From the NCBI RefSeq assembly GCF_024362805.1, contig NZ_CP093299.1, positions 2,078,001 through 2,142,000 on the forward strand: 64,000 nt of DNA. The letters are read 5' to 3'. Of this stretch, positions 17,420 to 26,972 are shown piece after piece. Every line of letters starts with the position of its first letter. Within the stretch, counting starts at the first letter, position 1. The position numbers were made by a program, and so were the translations under genes. Below the pieces are notes generated by a model that worked only from the letters and a program-made list of their open reading frames with translations, was not told the origin of the DNA and searched no databases. The stretch comes from Salipaludibacillus sp. LMS25. GTDB lineage: Bacteria > Bacillota > Bacilli > Bacillales > Salisediminibacteriaceae.

Positions 17420-18904
17420 ATGGGTAACCAACAAATTGTACAGAAATTATGGAACTTATGTAACGTGTTACGTGATGACGGGATTACGTATCATCAATAC
17501 GTAACAGAATTAACGTATTTGCTCTTTCTCAAAATGATGAAAGAAACCAACAATGAAGGGGCAATCCCGGTAGACTATCGTTGGGAATCCCTCGTAACAC
17601 GTCATGGAATTGAACTGAAAACCCATTACCAAAAGCTTTTAATTGATTTAGGTAATGACGATAATGCAATTTTTAAGCAAATCTATACGAATGCGAAGAC
17701 GAATATTGATGAGCCGAAAAACCTTGAAAAAATTGTCCGTTCCATCGATGAACTTGATTGGTACAGTGCAAAGGAAGAAGGTTTAGGTGACCTTTATGAG
17801 GGTTTATTAGAAAAGAACGCAAGTGAAACTAAATCAGGAGCGGGCCAATACTTCACGCCACGTGTCCTGATTGATGTGATCGTTAAACTTGTCAATCCAC
17901 AAGCTGGAGAACGGTGTAATGACCCAGCAGCAGGAACATTCGGATTCATGATTGCCGCTGACCGCCACGTCCGTGAACAAACGGATGATTATTTTGATCT
18001 TGGTGAAAAAGAAGCGGAATTCCAAAAGCATCAAGCATTTTCGGGCGTGGAGCTTGTAAAGGATACCCATCGTCTCGCCTTAATGAATGCCATGTTACAT
18101 GATATTCAAGGAGAAATTATTCTTGGTGATACATTGTCTGAAATGGGTAAGAACCTTAAAAATTATGATGTAATTTTGACAAATCCTCCGTTTGGTACAA
18201 AGCAAGGGGGAGAACGCCCGACTCGTGATGATTTAACATTTACATCAACGAACAAACAGTTGAACTTCCTACAGCATATATATCGTGCTTTAAAACCAGA
18301 CGGAAAAGCACGTGCCGCCGTTGTATTACCAGATAACGTTTTATTTGAAAGTGGTATTGGTGCAAAAATACGTGAAGACTTAATGAACAAGTGTAACTTA
18401 CACACGATCGTACGCCTACCTACTGGAATCTTTTATGCACAAGGGGTAAAAACGAATGTCTTGTTCTTTACCCGTGGTGTCACGGACAAGGACAACACAA
18501 AAGAGGTTTGGGTGTATGACCTACGAACGAATATGCCGAGCTTTGGTAAACGTACACCATTAACAGAAAAGCACTTTGAAGCATTTGTTTCAGCGTATAA
18601 AGCAGAGGATAGAACGAGTTTAAAAGATGAACGTTTTAATGTGTTTACTCGTGAAGAGATTCAGAAAAAGGATAACAGCTTAGATATTGGTCTAATTGCA
18701 GATGAATCTTTATCGGCTTATGAAAACTTACCAGATCCAATTGATTCTGCTGAAGAAGCAATTGCTAAGCTGAACCAAGCTGTGGGTTTGTTGAATGAAG
18801 TTGTAGCGGAATTACGTGAGGTGGAAGGCGGGACAAGCTATAAGAAGTCGGAAGCAGATGACCTAAAAGTGGCCGAAGCATCTGAGGTGGGGCGTCATGA
18901 GTAA
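17420..18904 (+). CDS. hsdM: Type I restriction-modification, M subunit
   Basis: 494 aa N6-adenine DNA methyltransferase. An N-terminal HsdM helical domain (KLWNLCNVLRDDGITYHQYV) is followed by the methylase core: AGQYFTPR near 141, the AdoMet-binding DPAAGTFGF near 168, and the catalytic NPPFG near 255. It uses AdoMet to protect host sites chosen by HsdS and is also required for cutting. The start is 3 bases after hsdR; the AAAGGAGCAAGC stretch at the end of hsdR supplies the binding site. It overlaps hsdS by 8 bases, so the three genes form one operon. Confidence 0.95.
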   Translation: MGNQQIVQKLWNLCNVLRDDGITYHQYVTELTYLLFLKMMKETNNEGAIPVDYRWESLVTRHGIELKTHYQKLLIDLGNDDNAIFKQIYTNAKTNIDEPKNLEKIVRSIDELDWYSAKEEGLGDLYEGLLEKNASETKSGAGQYFTPRVLIDVIVKLVNPQAGERCNDPAAGTFGFMIAADRHVREQTDDYFDLGEKEAEFQKHQAFSGVELVKDTHRLALMNAMLHDIQGEIILGDTLSEMGKNLKNYDVILTNPPFGTKQGGERPTRDDLTFTSTNKQLNFLQHIYRALKPDGKARAAVVLPDNVLFESGIGAKIREDLMNKCNLHTIVRLPTGIFYAQGVKTNVLFFTRGVTDKDNTKEVWVYDLRTNMPSFGKRTPLTEKHFEAFVSAYKAEDRTSLKDERFNVFTREEIQKKDNSLDIGLIADESLSAYENLPDPIDSAEEAIAKLNQAVGLLNEVVAELREVEGGTSYKKSEADDLKVAEASEVGRHE

Positions 18905-20411
18905 GAAGGCGAAGAAGCAGAAGACGGTTGAGGAATTGTTGGAAGAAGCGTTGGTACCTGAGGAAGAGCAGACTTATGAAGTTCCTGAGAATTGGGTGTG
19001 GGTTAAATTAAATTCTTATTTTGTTCACGCTAATGATCAGGTCCAACCAGATGAAAGTGAAACATATATTGGTTTAGAACATCTGAAAAAAGGTGGAGGA
19101 ATTTCTGGAACGTCTTCAGCTCTAAGAGTTAAAAGTAAAAAGGTTATATTTAAGAGTGGTGATGTATTGTATGGGAAATTAAGACCATATTTAAACAAAC
19201 ATGCATATGTAGAATTTGATGGAGTGGCCTCAACAGATATTTTAATTTATCGATCAAATTTTAAAGAATCAACTAAGCTTCTTGATTATTATTTGGGGTT
19301 GCCACAAGTAGTACAATATGCTAATGCTAACAGCAGTGGTATAAACCTTCCAAGAGTTACTCCAAAGATGATGAATTCTTTACCTATTCCTTTACCACCA
19401 CTAAACGAACAAAAACGAATTGCTGACAAAGTGGAACGTCTATTAAATAAAATTGACGAAGCAAAGCAATTGATTGATGAAGCAAAGGAAACGTTTGAAC
19501 TTCGGCGAGCAGCGATTTTGGATAAAGCCTTTCGTGGGGAGTTAACTGCAAAGTGGCGGTCGGAAAATCCTAATCTGGACACTACCGAGCAATTAGTTGA
19601 AAGTATAAAGTTGGATATGGAAAGGGCCTATGAGGAGAATTGCAAAAAAGCAGAAAAAGAAGGTGCTCGTAAACCTAGAAAAACCAAAGTTAAAATAGAA
19701 AAATCAGGTTTTGAAAGTTTATATGAAGGGTTACCAACGAACTGGAAGATAGTTTATTTTGATGAAATTACTGCTGGCAAGGAAAACGCATTAAAGGCAG
19801 GACCTTTTGGTTCAGCTTTAAAGAAAGAATTTTATGTTCCTAGCGGCTATAAAATATATGGCCAAGAACAGGTTATAAAAGGAGATAGTACGTACGGCGA
19901 TTATTATATTAACGAGGAAAAGTATAAAGAATTAAAATCGTGTGCGATAACAAAAGGTGATCTTCTAATAAGTTTAGTAGGTACGATAGGGAAAACGCTT
20001 GTAATACCAGAAGATTATGAACCAGGGATAATTAATCCTCGTTTAATCAAAATATCACTTCATGAAAAGATAAATCCGTACTATATAGCAACATACTTTG
20101 AGTCATATTTAGCAAAAATGATAATGAGTGAGGGATCACACGGGGGGACAATGCAAATATTAAATATGTCAATCTTAAAAAAGTTACCTATCCCTCTTCC
20201 TCCCAAAGAAGAACAAGATAAAATATTAGAAGTATTAAATAACCTGTTAAGTGCTGAGTTAGCAACAAAGCAAATAATTGAAATTGAAGATAATTTGGCA
20301 AATCTAAAACAAAGTATTCTAAGTAAAGCTTTCCGCGGAGAACTTGGAACAAACGATCCATCAGAAGAAAGTGCAATTGAATTACTAAAAACCATAATTT
20401 CAGAAAAATAA
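18897..20411 (+). CDS. hsdS: Type I restriction-modification, specificity subunit
   Basis: 504 aa. It has two target-recognition domains, about residues 30-165 and 275-425, each followed by the conserved helical spacer: PLPPLNEQKRIADKVERLLN with FRGELTAKWR near 215, and PIPLPPKEEQDKILEVLNNL with FRGELGTNDP near 485. The two domains read the two halves of a split DNA target. The start overlaps hsdM by 8 bases. No extra partial hsdS gene or inverted-repeat switch is nearby, so specificity is probably fixed. The AT-rich recognition-domain DNA contrasts with the flanking spacers, which is usual for this family. Confidence 0.95.
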   Translation: MSKKAKKQKTVEELLEEALVPEEEQTYEVPENWVWVKLNSYFVHANDQVQPDESETYIGLEHLKKGGGISGTSSALRVKSKKVIFKSGDVLYGKLRPYLNKHAYVEFDGVASTDILIYRSNFKESTKLLDYYLGLPQVVQYANANSSGINLPRVTPKMMNSLPIPLPPLNEQKRIADKVERLLNKIDEAKQLIDEAKETFELRRAAILDKAFRGELTAKWRSENPNLDTTEQLVESIKLDMERAYEENCKKAEKEGARKPRKTKVKIEKSGFESLYEGLPTNWKIVYFDEITAGKENALKAGPFGSALKKEFYVPSGYKIYGQEQVIKGDSTYGDYYINEEKYKELKSCAITKGDLLISLVGTIGKTLVIPEDYEPGIINPRLIKISLHEKINPYYIATYFESYLAKMIMSEGSHGGTMQILNMSILKKLPIPLPPKEEQDKILEVLNNLLSAELATKQIIEIEDNLANLKQSILSKAFRGELGTNDPSEESAIELLKTIISEK

Positions 20412-20770
20412 TTTATAGTTATTGATCCCAAAATTTTATATAAGGGGGAGCAAATATATTATTATAACTTAATTAAATTAGAGGCTGATTATTTTGTTGT
20501 GTATGTTCAACTATGAGATATCCTCTTGTAAAAAATATAGTAGTTTCTAATAAAGAGGTTTTATATGAGAGTGGATTATATTAGCAAAATGTATAACTAA
20601 CATCTATCATGTTGGTTAAAATTGGTTCAGGTAATATTAATTTCAATCCTTTTCCATCCGTTTTTATCCAGACGGCAATTCCTAAAACGTTGGTAAAAGT
20701 GGATGGGGTGTACTTACAATTTATCTGTATATTCTTCAAACCGTTAAGAAACCTTATATACCAAGGCTTC
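20412..20770. other. Spacer downstream of hsdS
   Basis: No credible gene in this AT-rich stretch. An open frame from 20609 has no binding site and reads through the terminator hairpin of the neighbouring minus-strand gene. Confidence 0.4.
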
Positions 20771-20803
20771 AGCCCTCTTTGCTCTTATGGAGAAAGGAGG
20801 GCT
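20771..20803 (-). terminator. Terminator of the IS-split gene
   Basis: AGCCCTC pairs with GAGGGCT; between them CTCTTATGGAG forms a second small stem. It starts 2 bases after the stop of the gene ending at 20805. An almost identical hairpin follows the small gene at 28058-28237. Confidence 0.6.
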
Positions 20804-20974
20804 GTTAGCTGGTTAATTCTAATGCTATGTCTGATAGTCTATGCCTTATTACTAACTGTACTTTTCTAGCTTTATCATCAAGTTCAACCAAATCTTCTGC
20901 TTGTTTTTCCCAAGACAAATTTGTTTCTTGTTCTAATTTTTTTATTTCTTCTTCAATAAGTAGTGAATGAATTT

Positions 20975-22365
20975 GGTAGTGTCAATAAGTTTGTGTAAGT
21001 TAGTTAGGGTATCACTCAGCACTAGGAGGGAGGTTCAGGTATGGGCCCCCGCGGGGGCCCATACCTGAAAAAAATGTCAGACGCCCTCTTAGTCTTCTGA
21101 TCCATAGCGCTCTTTGAATAGATCTTGCAGAACCGGCTGAGCCGTGCTGAAACCTCTTAGTTTTCGCTGTGCCCATCGGTCGTTGTACTCAACGGATTGA
21201 AGGTAAACAATCTTTTCTGCGGCTTTTTCTGTTGGCAAACTATTCATCGTTTTCGTTCGCTTCTTGATTTCTTTTATCGTCCGTTCAATGATGTTTGTCG
21301 TGTAAATCATCGGCCGAATTGATGACGGGTACTGAAGAAATGTCAAAAGGACATCCAGATCTTGTTCCCAAGATTGCACCACTTTCGGGTACTTCTTTTC
21401 CCAGGTTTCTTTGAAGGTTTGAAAGCACTCGTCAGCTTCCTCTCGTGTATTAGCTTGATAGATTGGTTTAAGGTCTTCCGACATGGCTGATTGATCTTTT
21501 TTTCGTGCGGCATTCAGGGCATTTCGAACTTTATGCACCACGCATCGCTGCACATCTGCTTTTGGATAGACTTCCTTCATCGCTTCCTCTAATCCAGGTA
21601 ACCCATCAAAAATCCCAAGAAGAATCTCTTTCACACCTCTTTCGTAGAGGTCAAGGAGAATCTCTTTCCAACCGAGCGCACTTTCTTTACCACCGACATA
21701 GAAACCTAGGATTTCTCGATAGCCTTCTTCGGTTACACCCACAACGAGATATACAACTTCATTCGCGACATTATCTCGTCGTAGTTTGAGATAGGTCCCG
21801 TCTAAATAGACGACAGAATACCGTTTTTTGAGCTCTCGTTGTTGCCAGGATGCAATATCCTCTGCCACGACATCGGTCATGTTACTAATCGTTGCTGGCG
21901 AATAGGTATGACCTACGATACGATCAAGGAAATGGCTGATTTCTCGCGTGCTCATCCCTTTTTGATACATCTGAATGATCGTTTCGCCTAGCCACGCTTG
22001 TTGGCGTTCATACGGCTGAAACATCTCTGTTTTAAAGGCATTGTCACGATCTCTCGGCACTTTTAAGTCCTCAATACGCCCGTATTTTGTATCTAATTGA
22101 CGACGATAATAACCATTTTTTGCGTTTTTTAACTCAGGATGCTCGTGATCAAAGAAGTTTGTCATTTCTTCTTTCATGATCACTTCTAATTTTTCTTTCA
22201 CGAAGTCACGTACCATGTGATCTAGTTGATTTTCTAATGACTCTTGTCCTATACTAGTACTCATAGGTAGGGCATCTCCTCTCAGTTGATTTTGTCGTTA
22301 ACAATGAGGATACCCTACCTCTTTTTTTGCTTTCAAGTCATTTACACAAACTATTGTACGTCATC
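20975..22365 (-). mobile_element. Intact IS256-family insertion sequence, 1391 bp
   Basis: Bounded by 8-bp target duplications ATGAATTT at 20967-20974 and 22366-22373. The ends read inward as GGTAGTGTCAATAAGTTTGT and GATGACGTACAATAGTTTGT, imperfect inverted repeats matching at about 16 of 24 positions. A single transposase gene fills it. A palindrome of GGGCCC-rich sequence near 21042-21066 follows the gene. The left border is confirmed by the second, truncated copy at 7923-8178. This IS has no assigned name here. Confidence 0.92.
21089..22264 (-). CDS. IS256/Mutator-family transposase
   Basis: 391 aa, full length for the family. The DDE triad is visible: first Asp in VVYLDGTYLKLRR (about residue 155), second in GIFDGLPGLEEAMKEVYPKA (about 218), with the family's CVVHKVRN motif just after, and the Glu in TTNIIERTIKEIKKRTKTM (about 330). 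It catalyses cut-out and insertion of the surrounding IS through a circular intermediate, as known for IS256. An AGGAGATG site precedes the ATG. No frameshift, so the element may be active. Confidence 0.93.
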   Translation of the reverse strand: MSTSIGQESLENQLDHMVRDFVKEKLEVIMKEEMTNFFDHEHPELKNAKNGYYRRQLDTKYGRIEDLKVPRDRDNAFKTEMFQPYERQQAWLGETIIQMYQKGMSTREISHFLDRIVGHTYSPATISNMTDVVAEDIASWQQRELKKRYSVVYLDGTYLKLRRDNVANEVVYLVVGVTEEGYREILGFYVGGKESALGWKEILLDLYERGVKEILLGIFDGLPGLEEAMKEVYPKADVQRCVVHKVRNALNAARKKDQSAMSEDLKPIYQANTREEADECFQTFKETWEKKYPKVVQSWEQDLDVLLTFLQYPSSIRPMIYTTNIIERTIKEIKKRTKTMNSLPTEKAAEKIVYLQSVEYNDRWAQRKLRGFSTAQPVLQDLFKERYGSED

Positions 22366-23034
22366 ATGAATTTCGTATATATTAATAACAAATGCTTCAT
22401 CTTTAAATTCATTAGGTAATCTATAATTTAATTCGTTAAACCACTTTTGAAATGCCTTTATACCATGTGTGTTAATTTTCTCTTCTAAAATAGTCACTAT
22501 TTCAACTATAAATTCGTTACTAAAATCCATTTCAATCATTTTATTTTGAATATTGTCCAACGTAATATAATCATTTGCTTTGTTATTTTCATCCTCACTT
22601 AATGAGAATGCGAGACTAAATACTATTCCTAAAATGATGTAAAATGTGGCTTGTGATTTAAAGAGAGAGAAATTCCCTGATGATAAATCATATGTCAACC
22701 AAACAACACCTGCTGAAAAGAATACTAAGCTTGATAAAAAACAAATTTTTCTGAATATAGATTTTTCTCTCCAATTAACTATCATTGCTCTTTTAAATCC
22801 TCCCAATCTTATTTTAAGGCTATCTATTTATTAGTAGTTTATCTTTTTTATATGGTCTTATTATAACAGTTTTTGTGGTAGAACGTCTCTCTCATGGGGG
22901 CTAGCCCCGATAATTATCGTCTCCTGTTTATAAAAAATGTTTGAGGTCGGTTGGCACTTGGGTCTTGTACAATTAGCGAAGTTATGATATTTCAAGGTTG
23001 GTTAGGTGTAACCAGCAAACTAAAGGAGATATGT

Positions 23035-23100
23035 ATAAGATGAATCCAGTCGTAGGTCTGGTGTTTTCAAAAGGAGAAAGTTAGGTTTACGAAAATGTGT
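23035..23100 (+). pseudogene. Scrap of an IS110-like transposase start
   Basis: After an AAAGGAGATATG site the plus strand reads MNPVVGLVFSKGES, very like the N-terminal MNPVVGLDVSKG of IS110-family transposases, then hits a stop. Nothing further of the gene is present. The rest of 22786-23285 shows no gene. Confidence 0.45.
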
Positions 23101-23285
23101 TTGAAGTTACAAAAAACTTCTTATAATAAGGTTTGGTAGTTCTGTCCAAAACCCAAAATATAAAGAGATACCTATGGACAAGAATACCACAAAATCTACA
23201 CTAAAAAGGTCTCAAGAAAATGATGTTGTTATAGCATTTTTCAAGTGTTAATTATGAAATTGCCACAAACGACTTATCTATTATT

Positions 23286-23678
23286 TTACTCCGCTTCATC
23301 AAGGATATGAATGGAAAAGCTATCTTCATCTATAATTACCCAAATTTTTGTCTCCTCTTTAATGAACGTAAATTTCCCTCCCAATCGCTCTTCTTTGAGT
23401 TGTTTCCAACCCCACTCTTCAATTTTTTCAATATAGGACATAGGTGGATAAAGACCTTGTTGTCCTCCAATTCCATTTAGTTTATAAAAAACGGATTCCT
23501 TAATTTTTTGATTGTTTGCCTCTCCACTTGTGATCTCCGCATTTTTAGGAACTGGGATTTGGTCATGTATCTGTGAAGCTTTGTATCCGACTTGGTCATT
23601 ATATATATTTGCACATGCTCCAAGTATAATAAACAAAGATAAGATGAATAAAAAGATTATCCTCTTCCCAGAAAACAT
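23286..23678 (-). CDS. Small lipoprotein of unknown function
   Basis: 130 aa from the ATG at 23678, chosen because GGAGTGAT lies just upstream; an earlier in-frame start has no site. Signal MFSGKRIIFLFILSLFIILG leads to a lipobox LGAC. The mature part has PVPKNAEITSGEANNQ and a C-terminal strand region KIWVIIDEDSFSIHI. The mature protein should be anchored outside the membrane. It lies alone upstream of the bacteriocin locus on the other strand; a link to that locus is not shown by the sequence. Confidence 0.65.
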   Translation of the reverse strand: MFSGKRIIFLFILSLFIILGACANIYNDQVGYKASQIHDQIPVPKNAEITSGEANNQKIKESVFYKLNGIGGQQGLYPPMSYIEKIEEWGWKQLKEERLGGKFTFIKEETKIWVIIDEDSFSIHILDEAE

Positions 23679-23699
23679 AAATATCACTCCATATCATTA

Positions 23700-24190
23700 A
23701 TGACTCAACTTTAGAGCTAGAAATTACAGCTTATCCTATATAAAGTAAATCTTTAAAAATTGAAAATCCACCCAGTTCCTTCTTTGGTAACTTCAAGTTA
23801 ACCAGATGAACTTCAAATAAAGAATGTATTCTGGCCCCTATGTTACCAGAGTCCTATTATGACCAGCAACAACGTTTGCATCATAGCCTAAGTGAAAGCC
23901 TCCACGCACTAAGATAAGCGATTTCTTTTTGATGATCAACAAAATTAACAACTTCTATCCTTCTATCTGTAAGTGCCACCACTACATTTTATACTTGCTC
24001 CTAAGCTTTAAGTGAGATACCCGTTAATATTGGTTTTTTATGGGGATAAAATGTATATCTTTTAAAATTAGTAGTCAATAGCCAAACATCAAATCTATGG
24101 CTAAAAAATCATTGAGGGTGTACTATGAGTTCATTAAATGTGTAATAATTTGTATATTTTGTAGAATACCTAGAATGTTATTTTTTCACA
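23700..24190. other. Decayed coding sequence and bacteriocin upstream region
   Basis: On the minus strand about 23870-23990, fragments such as DRRIEVVNFVDHQKEIAYLS and YDANVVAGHNRTLVT look like former protein-coding sequence but are interrupted by stops and a frame change. No family could be assigned. The right part leads into the bacteriocin promoter. Confidence 0.35.
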
Positions 24191-24192
24191 TG

Positions 24193-24198
24193 TATAAT
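24193..24198 (+). promoter_or_regulatory. Candidate -10 box of the bacteriocin gene
   Basis: TATAAT with an upstream TG (extended -10), about 100 bases before the precursor start. No good -35 hexamer is seen. A 14-bp palindrome AGTTGAATTCAACT (24204-24217) and the cre site lie just downstream, where a repressor could block it. Confidence 0.45.
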
Positions 24199-24221
24199 AA
24201 TAAAGTTGAATTCAACTCAAT

Positions 24222-24235
24222 TGATAGCGCTATCA
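24222..24235 (+). promoter_or_regulatory. CcpA-type cre site
   Basis: TGATAGCGCTATCA is a perfect palindrome and fits the catabolite-responsive element consensus at every fixed position. It lies downstream of the candidate -10 box, 65 bases before the bacteriocin start, a place where CcpA would repress. Binding is inferred. Confidence 0.6.
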
Positions 24236-24299
24236 TATAGAAGTATCTATATCATCATAAGTTTATGAGACGTAAATCTATTAATTAGGAGTGTAGTAA

Positions 24300-24661
24300 A
24301 TGATAAAAGTGACAAAATCGTTAGTTATATGTAGTTTAGTGTTGGGGATGTATCATTAGGAGGCAGCTATGCGGAAGGTAGAACACATCATGGTGTCTCC
24401 GTTAGTGGATCTCTCAAGAAGACTGCTGAAATTTGGTTTAACCCAAGTGTCAAAACTGTGGATAAAAGCTACGGCATGGAAAAGGGTAAACACATACAAA
24501 GAGCCTACATTCGTATTCAAGAAGGCCAGTATGACTCAGGACGAAAATGGACAAAAACAGCGAAAAGTAAAACTGATAAAAAGGAATATAGCAAATCTAC
24601 AAGCAGAAAAAACAACCCATTAAAAACAATGAAAATTAATCATGGCTGGCGATATTTTTAA
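24300..24661 (+). pseudogene. Lactococcin 972-family bacteriocin precursor, frameshifted
   Basis: A TTAGGAG site and ATG open a signal peptide (MIKVTKSLVICSLVLGM). Two extra bases (24351-24352) then throw the frame into a stop. In the shifted frame it continues SLGGSYAEGRTHHGVSVSGS and ends NHGWRYF. The AEG cleavage region, HHGVSVSG, the basic Lys/Thr-rich middle and the aromatic end fit the lactococcin 972 family, whose members target lipid II. Downstream permease and ATPase genes are intact. As written the precursor is not made; a sequencing error or ribosomal shift would be needed to restore it. Confidence 0.8.
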
Positions 24662-24741
24662 GCCGTAAAAATAGGCGTTGATATTTTCGTGATACCTGGT
24701 TCTTATGAAGCAGGTATCTCTATGTAGAGGAAGGATCACTG

Positions 24742-25782
24742 ATGACACTACTTAAAAAGTCGCTTTATATTATTGCATACTATAGCCTCGTTGCAACTTT
24801 CTCATGTCTAGCCTTTTCTTCTATTATCGAATCTTATGAAAAAACAGCCATATTACCTGATGGGTTAAGTGCTGATAGTTTGCGGCTGGAAATTCACTCA
24901 GACGAGCAAGATGAGGGAAAATTAGCAACAACAGCCCAATTGATTGACCAGTTGAGAGCCCAAAGTGGTCAATCGTTTTTACTTTATAAAGAGGTTGATA
25001 AGAGATTTGGTAAATCCTTTTTTTTACATGAACATGAGTTGCCAATAAGTACTGTTGATTGGCAGAAACTCTCCGCTGAAAAACCTGTCGCATTATTAGA
25101 CCTCTCAATAAAACACCATGCTATTGAAAGAGAAGGCAAGAAATACTTCTCTTATAAAAATAAGGATTATGAAGTGATGGATCTATTCATACCAAGAGAG
25201 AGTGTTATTGATTTTAATCGATCCTTTTTAATTTCACTTGATCAAACGGCAAATATACTGGGAGTGTATGACATTGATGGATTATCCGCTAGTACTGTTA
25301 GTCAAGCATTAACGGCCTTGCAGGAAGACATTCCCTCGCTTATGTTTGACTTACACCCCTTACAACCAACATTTAAAGAACGACTCACACATGTTGTTCA
25401 AGATCAGCTGATAATTATTATAATGTTAAGTGTAACTATAATATTTATTGGGATGAGTACAATCGGGACAACGATGGCTTGGATTGATTCCAGACGTGAT
25501 GAAATATATGCGCGCTACTTAGTTGGTGCCCGCTTTAGAGATGTTCAGTGGTGGCTCCTTAAAGAGTACCTTTTAGTACTCGGCGGAAGCTTTGCCATAG
25601 GGGCGATCTGCGCTTTTCTATTAATCTCATCTGATATGTTTAATAAAGTAGTCACGTTATTTGATGGACGTGGACTTATTACAGCCCTCATATTTTGTTT
25701 AATAATTGGGACATTGACACTACTATTAGCCACATGGTTAGGTCAATTTAAAACGGGAATCACAAGAAAGGAATCATCATGA
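24742..25782 (+). CDS. FtsX-like permease of the lactococcin 972-type locus
   Basis: 346 aa. One N-terminal membrane segment (IIAYYSLVATFSCLAFSSII), a ~210-residue external domain, then three membrane segments beginning at LIIIIMLSVTIIFIGMSTIG. This is a half-length version of the bacteriocin-associated integral membrane proteins found beside lactococcin 972 genes, where they act in immunity or export. GAGGAAGGATC precedes the ATG. It overlaps the next gene by 4 bases (ATGA), so translation is coupled. Exact role, export or self-protection, cannot be told. Confidence 0.75.
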   Translation: MTLLKKSLYIIAYYSLVATFSCLAFSSIIESYEKTAILPDGLSADSLRLEIHSDEQDEGKLATTAQLIDQLRAQSGQSFLLYKEVDKRFGKSFFLHEHELPISTVDWQKLSAEKPVALLDLSIKHHAIEREGKKYFSYKNKDYEVMDLFIPRESVIDFNRSFLISLDQTANILGVYDIDGLSASTVSQALTALQEDIPSLMFDLHPLQPTFKERLTHVVQDQLIIIIMLSVTIIFIGMSTIGTTMAWIDSRRDEIYARYLVGARFRDVQWWLLKEYLLVLGGSFAIGAICAFLLISSDMFNKVVTLFDGRGLITALIFCLIIGTLTLLLATWLGQFKTGITRKESS

Positions 25783-26972
25783 TGGAGAATCAGTTTTTTC
25801 TAGCAGTAAAAGATTTGTGGCGTAAGAAGTGGCACTCACTTATATTGTTAGTGCAAGTAACGCTGATGCTCGTTTTAATTCAGTTTTCTGTGCTTTCTTT
25901 TGTTGATTTGCGTCACATGAAAGAAGAAATATCACGCTTAACAAAAGATCACGAAATTTATGGACTGATGGACGTGACGAATGATGAAGATATATCGAAT
26001 CTTATAAATGACGATGATAAAATGCCAGATATGCACGCTTTATACACATACATCTTTCATAATCCTTCTTTTGCCTCTTTTTCATTATTTTCAAGCTGGT
26101 TACCTTTCGAAGATGACCGTTTGTTAAAGTTTAAAGGTGTGACCTATGAAGATGGGGAAAGTTTAGTAGACTATGCGTTAGTGACAGAGGAATTCTTTCA
26201 TTATTTCCAAGTTGATATTGCAAAAGGCCGAGGCTTTGATCCAGAAGACTATATAAACAAGGTTGAAGCTATGCCAGTCATCATTGGTAGTGATTTTGCG
26301 GACGTGTGGGACGTGGGTGACAGATTTACAGATGTATATGAAAATAACTATGAGGTGGTAGGGGTTTTAGAAAAAGGGGCAACATTTATCGATGTCATGT
26401 CTTCACGAGAAATTTATAATTTAGATGCAATGATGGTGTTGCCAGTTAATGAAAGTGAGTTTCAAATGATGCCAGATTATGATGAAGTAATTCCAAACAC
26501 GTATATTATACCACAAGATGACACAACACCTCAGGAAATTATTGACTATGCAGCCGAATTAGAGACATATACGTTTTTATATAAAAACGTCAGTGAACAA
26601 GCCAAGCATGTTATTTCAGATAAACAAACTTGGATTCAAATGCAGTTGTTTTTAATCATATTAGTGACGATCTTTACGCTAATTTCGTTAATTGTATCAC
26701 TTTTACAATTTATTGATAAAAACCGCTATGAATTTGGCGTACACTATCTCTCTGGGGCAGAAAATAAGCATATTATGATGCGGTTAGTGTTTCAAATACT
26801 ACCATTTTTTATTATTGGCAATGTAGCTAGTATTTTTCTAGCAACAACACTGTTATCAACTAGTATAACGCTATTAGCCAGCCTATTGTTAGGAATTTTA
26901 GTGGTGGCAATCCCACTTGTTAAAATCCAGCGAACAGGACTAAGTTCAATATTGAGGTGGAAAAACAGATGA
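25779..26972 (+). CDS. Second FtsX/MacB-like permease of the bacteriocin locus
   Basis: 397 aa with the same topology as its upstream neighbour: N-terminal segment (LILLVQVTLMLVLIQFSVLS), an acidic external domain of about 230 residues, and three C-terminal segments starting at LFLIILVTIFTLISLIVSLL. Together the two proteins correspond to the two halves of the ~720-aa membrane protein at 33816-35978. It overlaps the ATPase gene by 4 bases. The pair plus the ATPase probably forms one ABC complex in the cytoplasmic membrane. Confidence 0.75.
   Translation: MMENQFFLAVKDLWRKKWHSLILLVQVTLMLVLIQFSVLSFVDLRHMKEEISRLTKDHEIYGLMDVTNDEDISNLINDDDKMPDMHALYTYIFHNPSFASFSLFSSWLPFEDDRLLKFKGVTYEDGESLVDYALVTEEFFHYFQVDIAKGRGFDPEDYINKVEAMPVIIGSDFADVWDVGDRFTDVYENNYEVVGVLEKGATFIDVMSSREIYNLDAMMVLPVNESEFQMMPDYDEVIPNTYIIPQDDTTPQEIIDYAAELETYTFLYKNVSEQAKHVISDKQTWIQMQLFLIILVTIFTLISLIVSLLQFIDKNRYEFGVHYLSGAENKHIMMRLVFQILPFFIIGNVASIFLATTLLSTSITLLASLLLGILVVAIPLVKIQRTGLSSILRWKNR

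Larger units (their letters stand above)
20805..22785 (-). pseudogene. Small membrane-protein gene split by IS256-family insertion
   Basis: The 5' part (22785 down to 22366) encodes MIVNWREKS, two membrane segments around FLSSLVFFSAGVVWLTYDL and ATFYIILGIVFSLAFSL, and a soluble tail ending VINIYEIH. The 3' part (20966 down to 20805) continues SLLIEEEIKKLEQETNLSWE and ends LSDIALELTS. Removing the IS and one 8-bp duplication joins them exactly in frame as a 193-aa protein. With the IS in place the 5' part ends at a TAG supplied by the element. The start at 22785 follows GGGAGG, though at long spacing. No family recognised. Confidence 0.85.

Noticed and set aside
20609..20869. An 86-codon plus-strand frame after hsdS
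   Set aside because: It reads through the terminator and the 3' end of the IS-split minus-strand gene, whose coding sense is proven by rejoining across the IS.
18897..22806. A phase-variable hsdS switch using a second specificity gene
   Set aside because: No partial hsdS copy or inverted repeat is present; the nearby minus-strand remnant is a membrane-protein gene.
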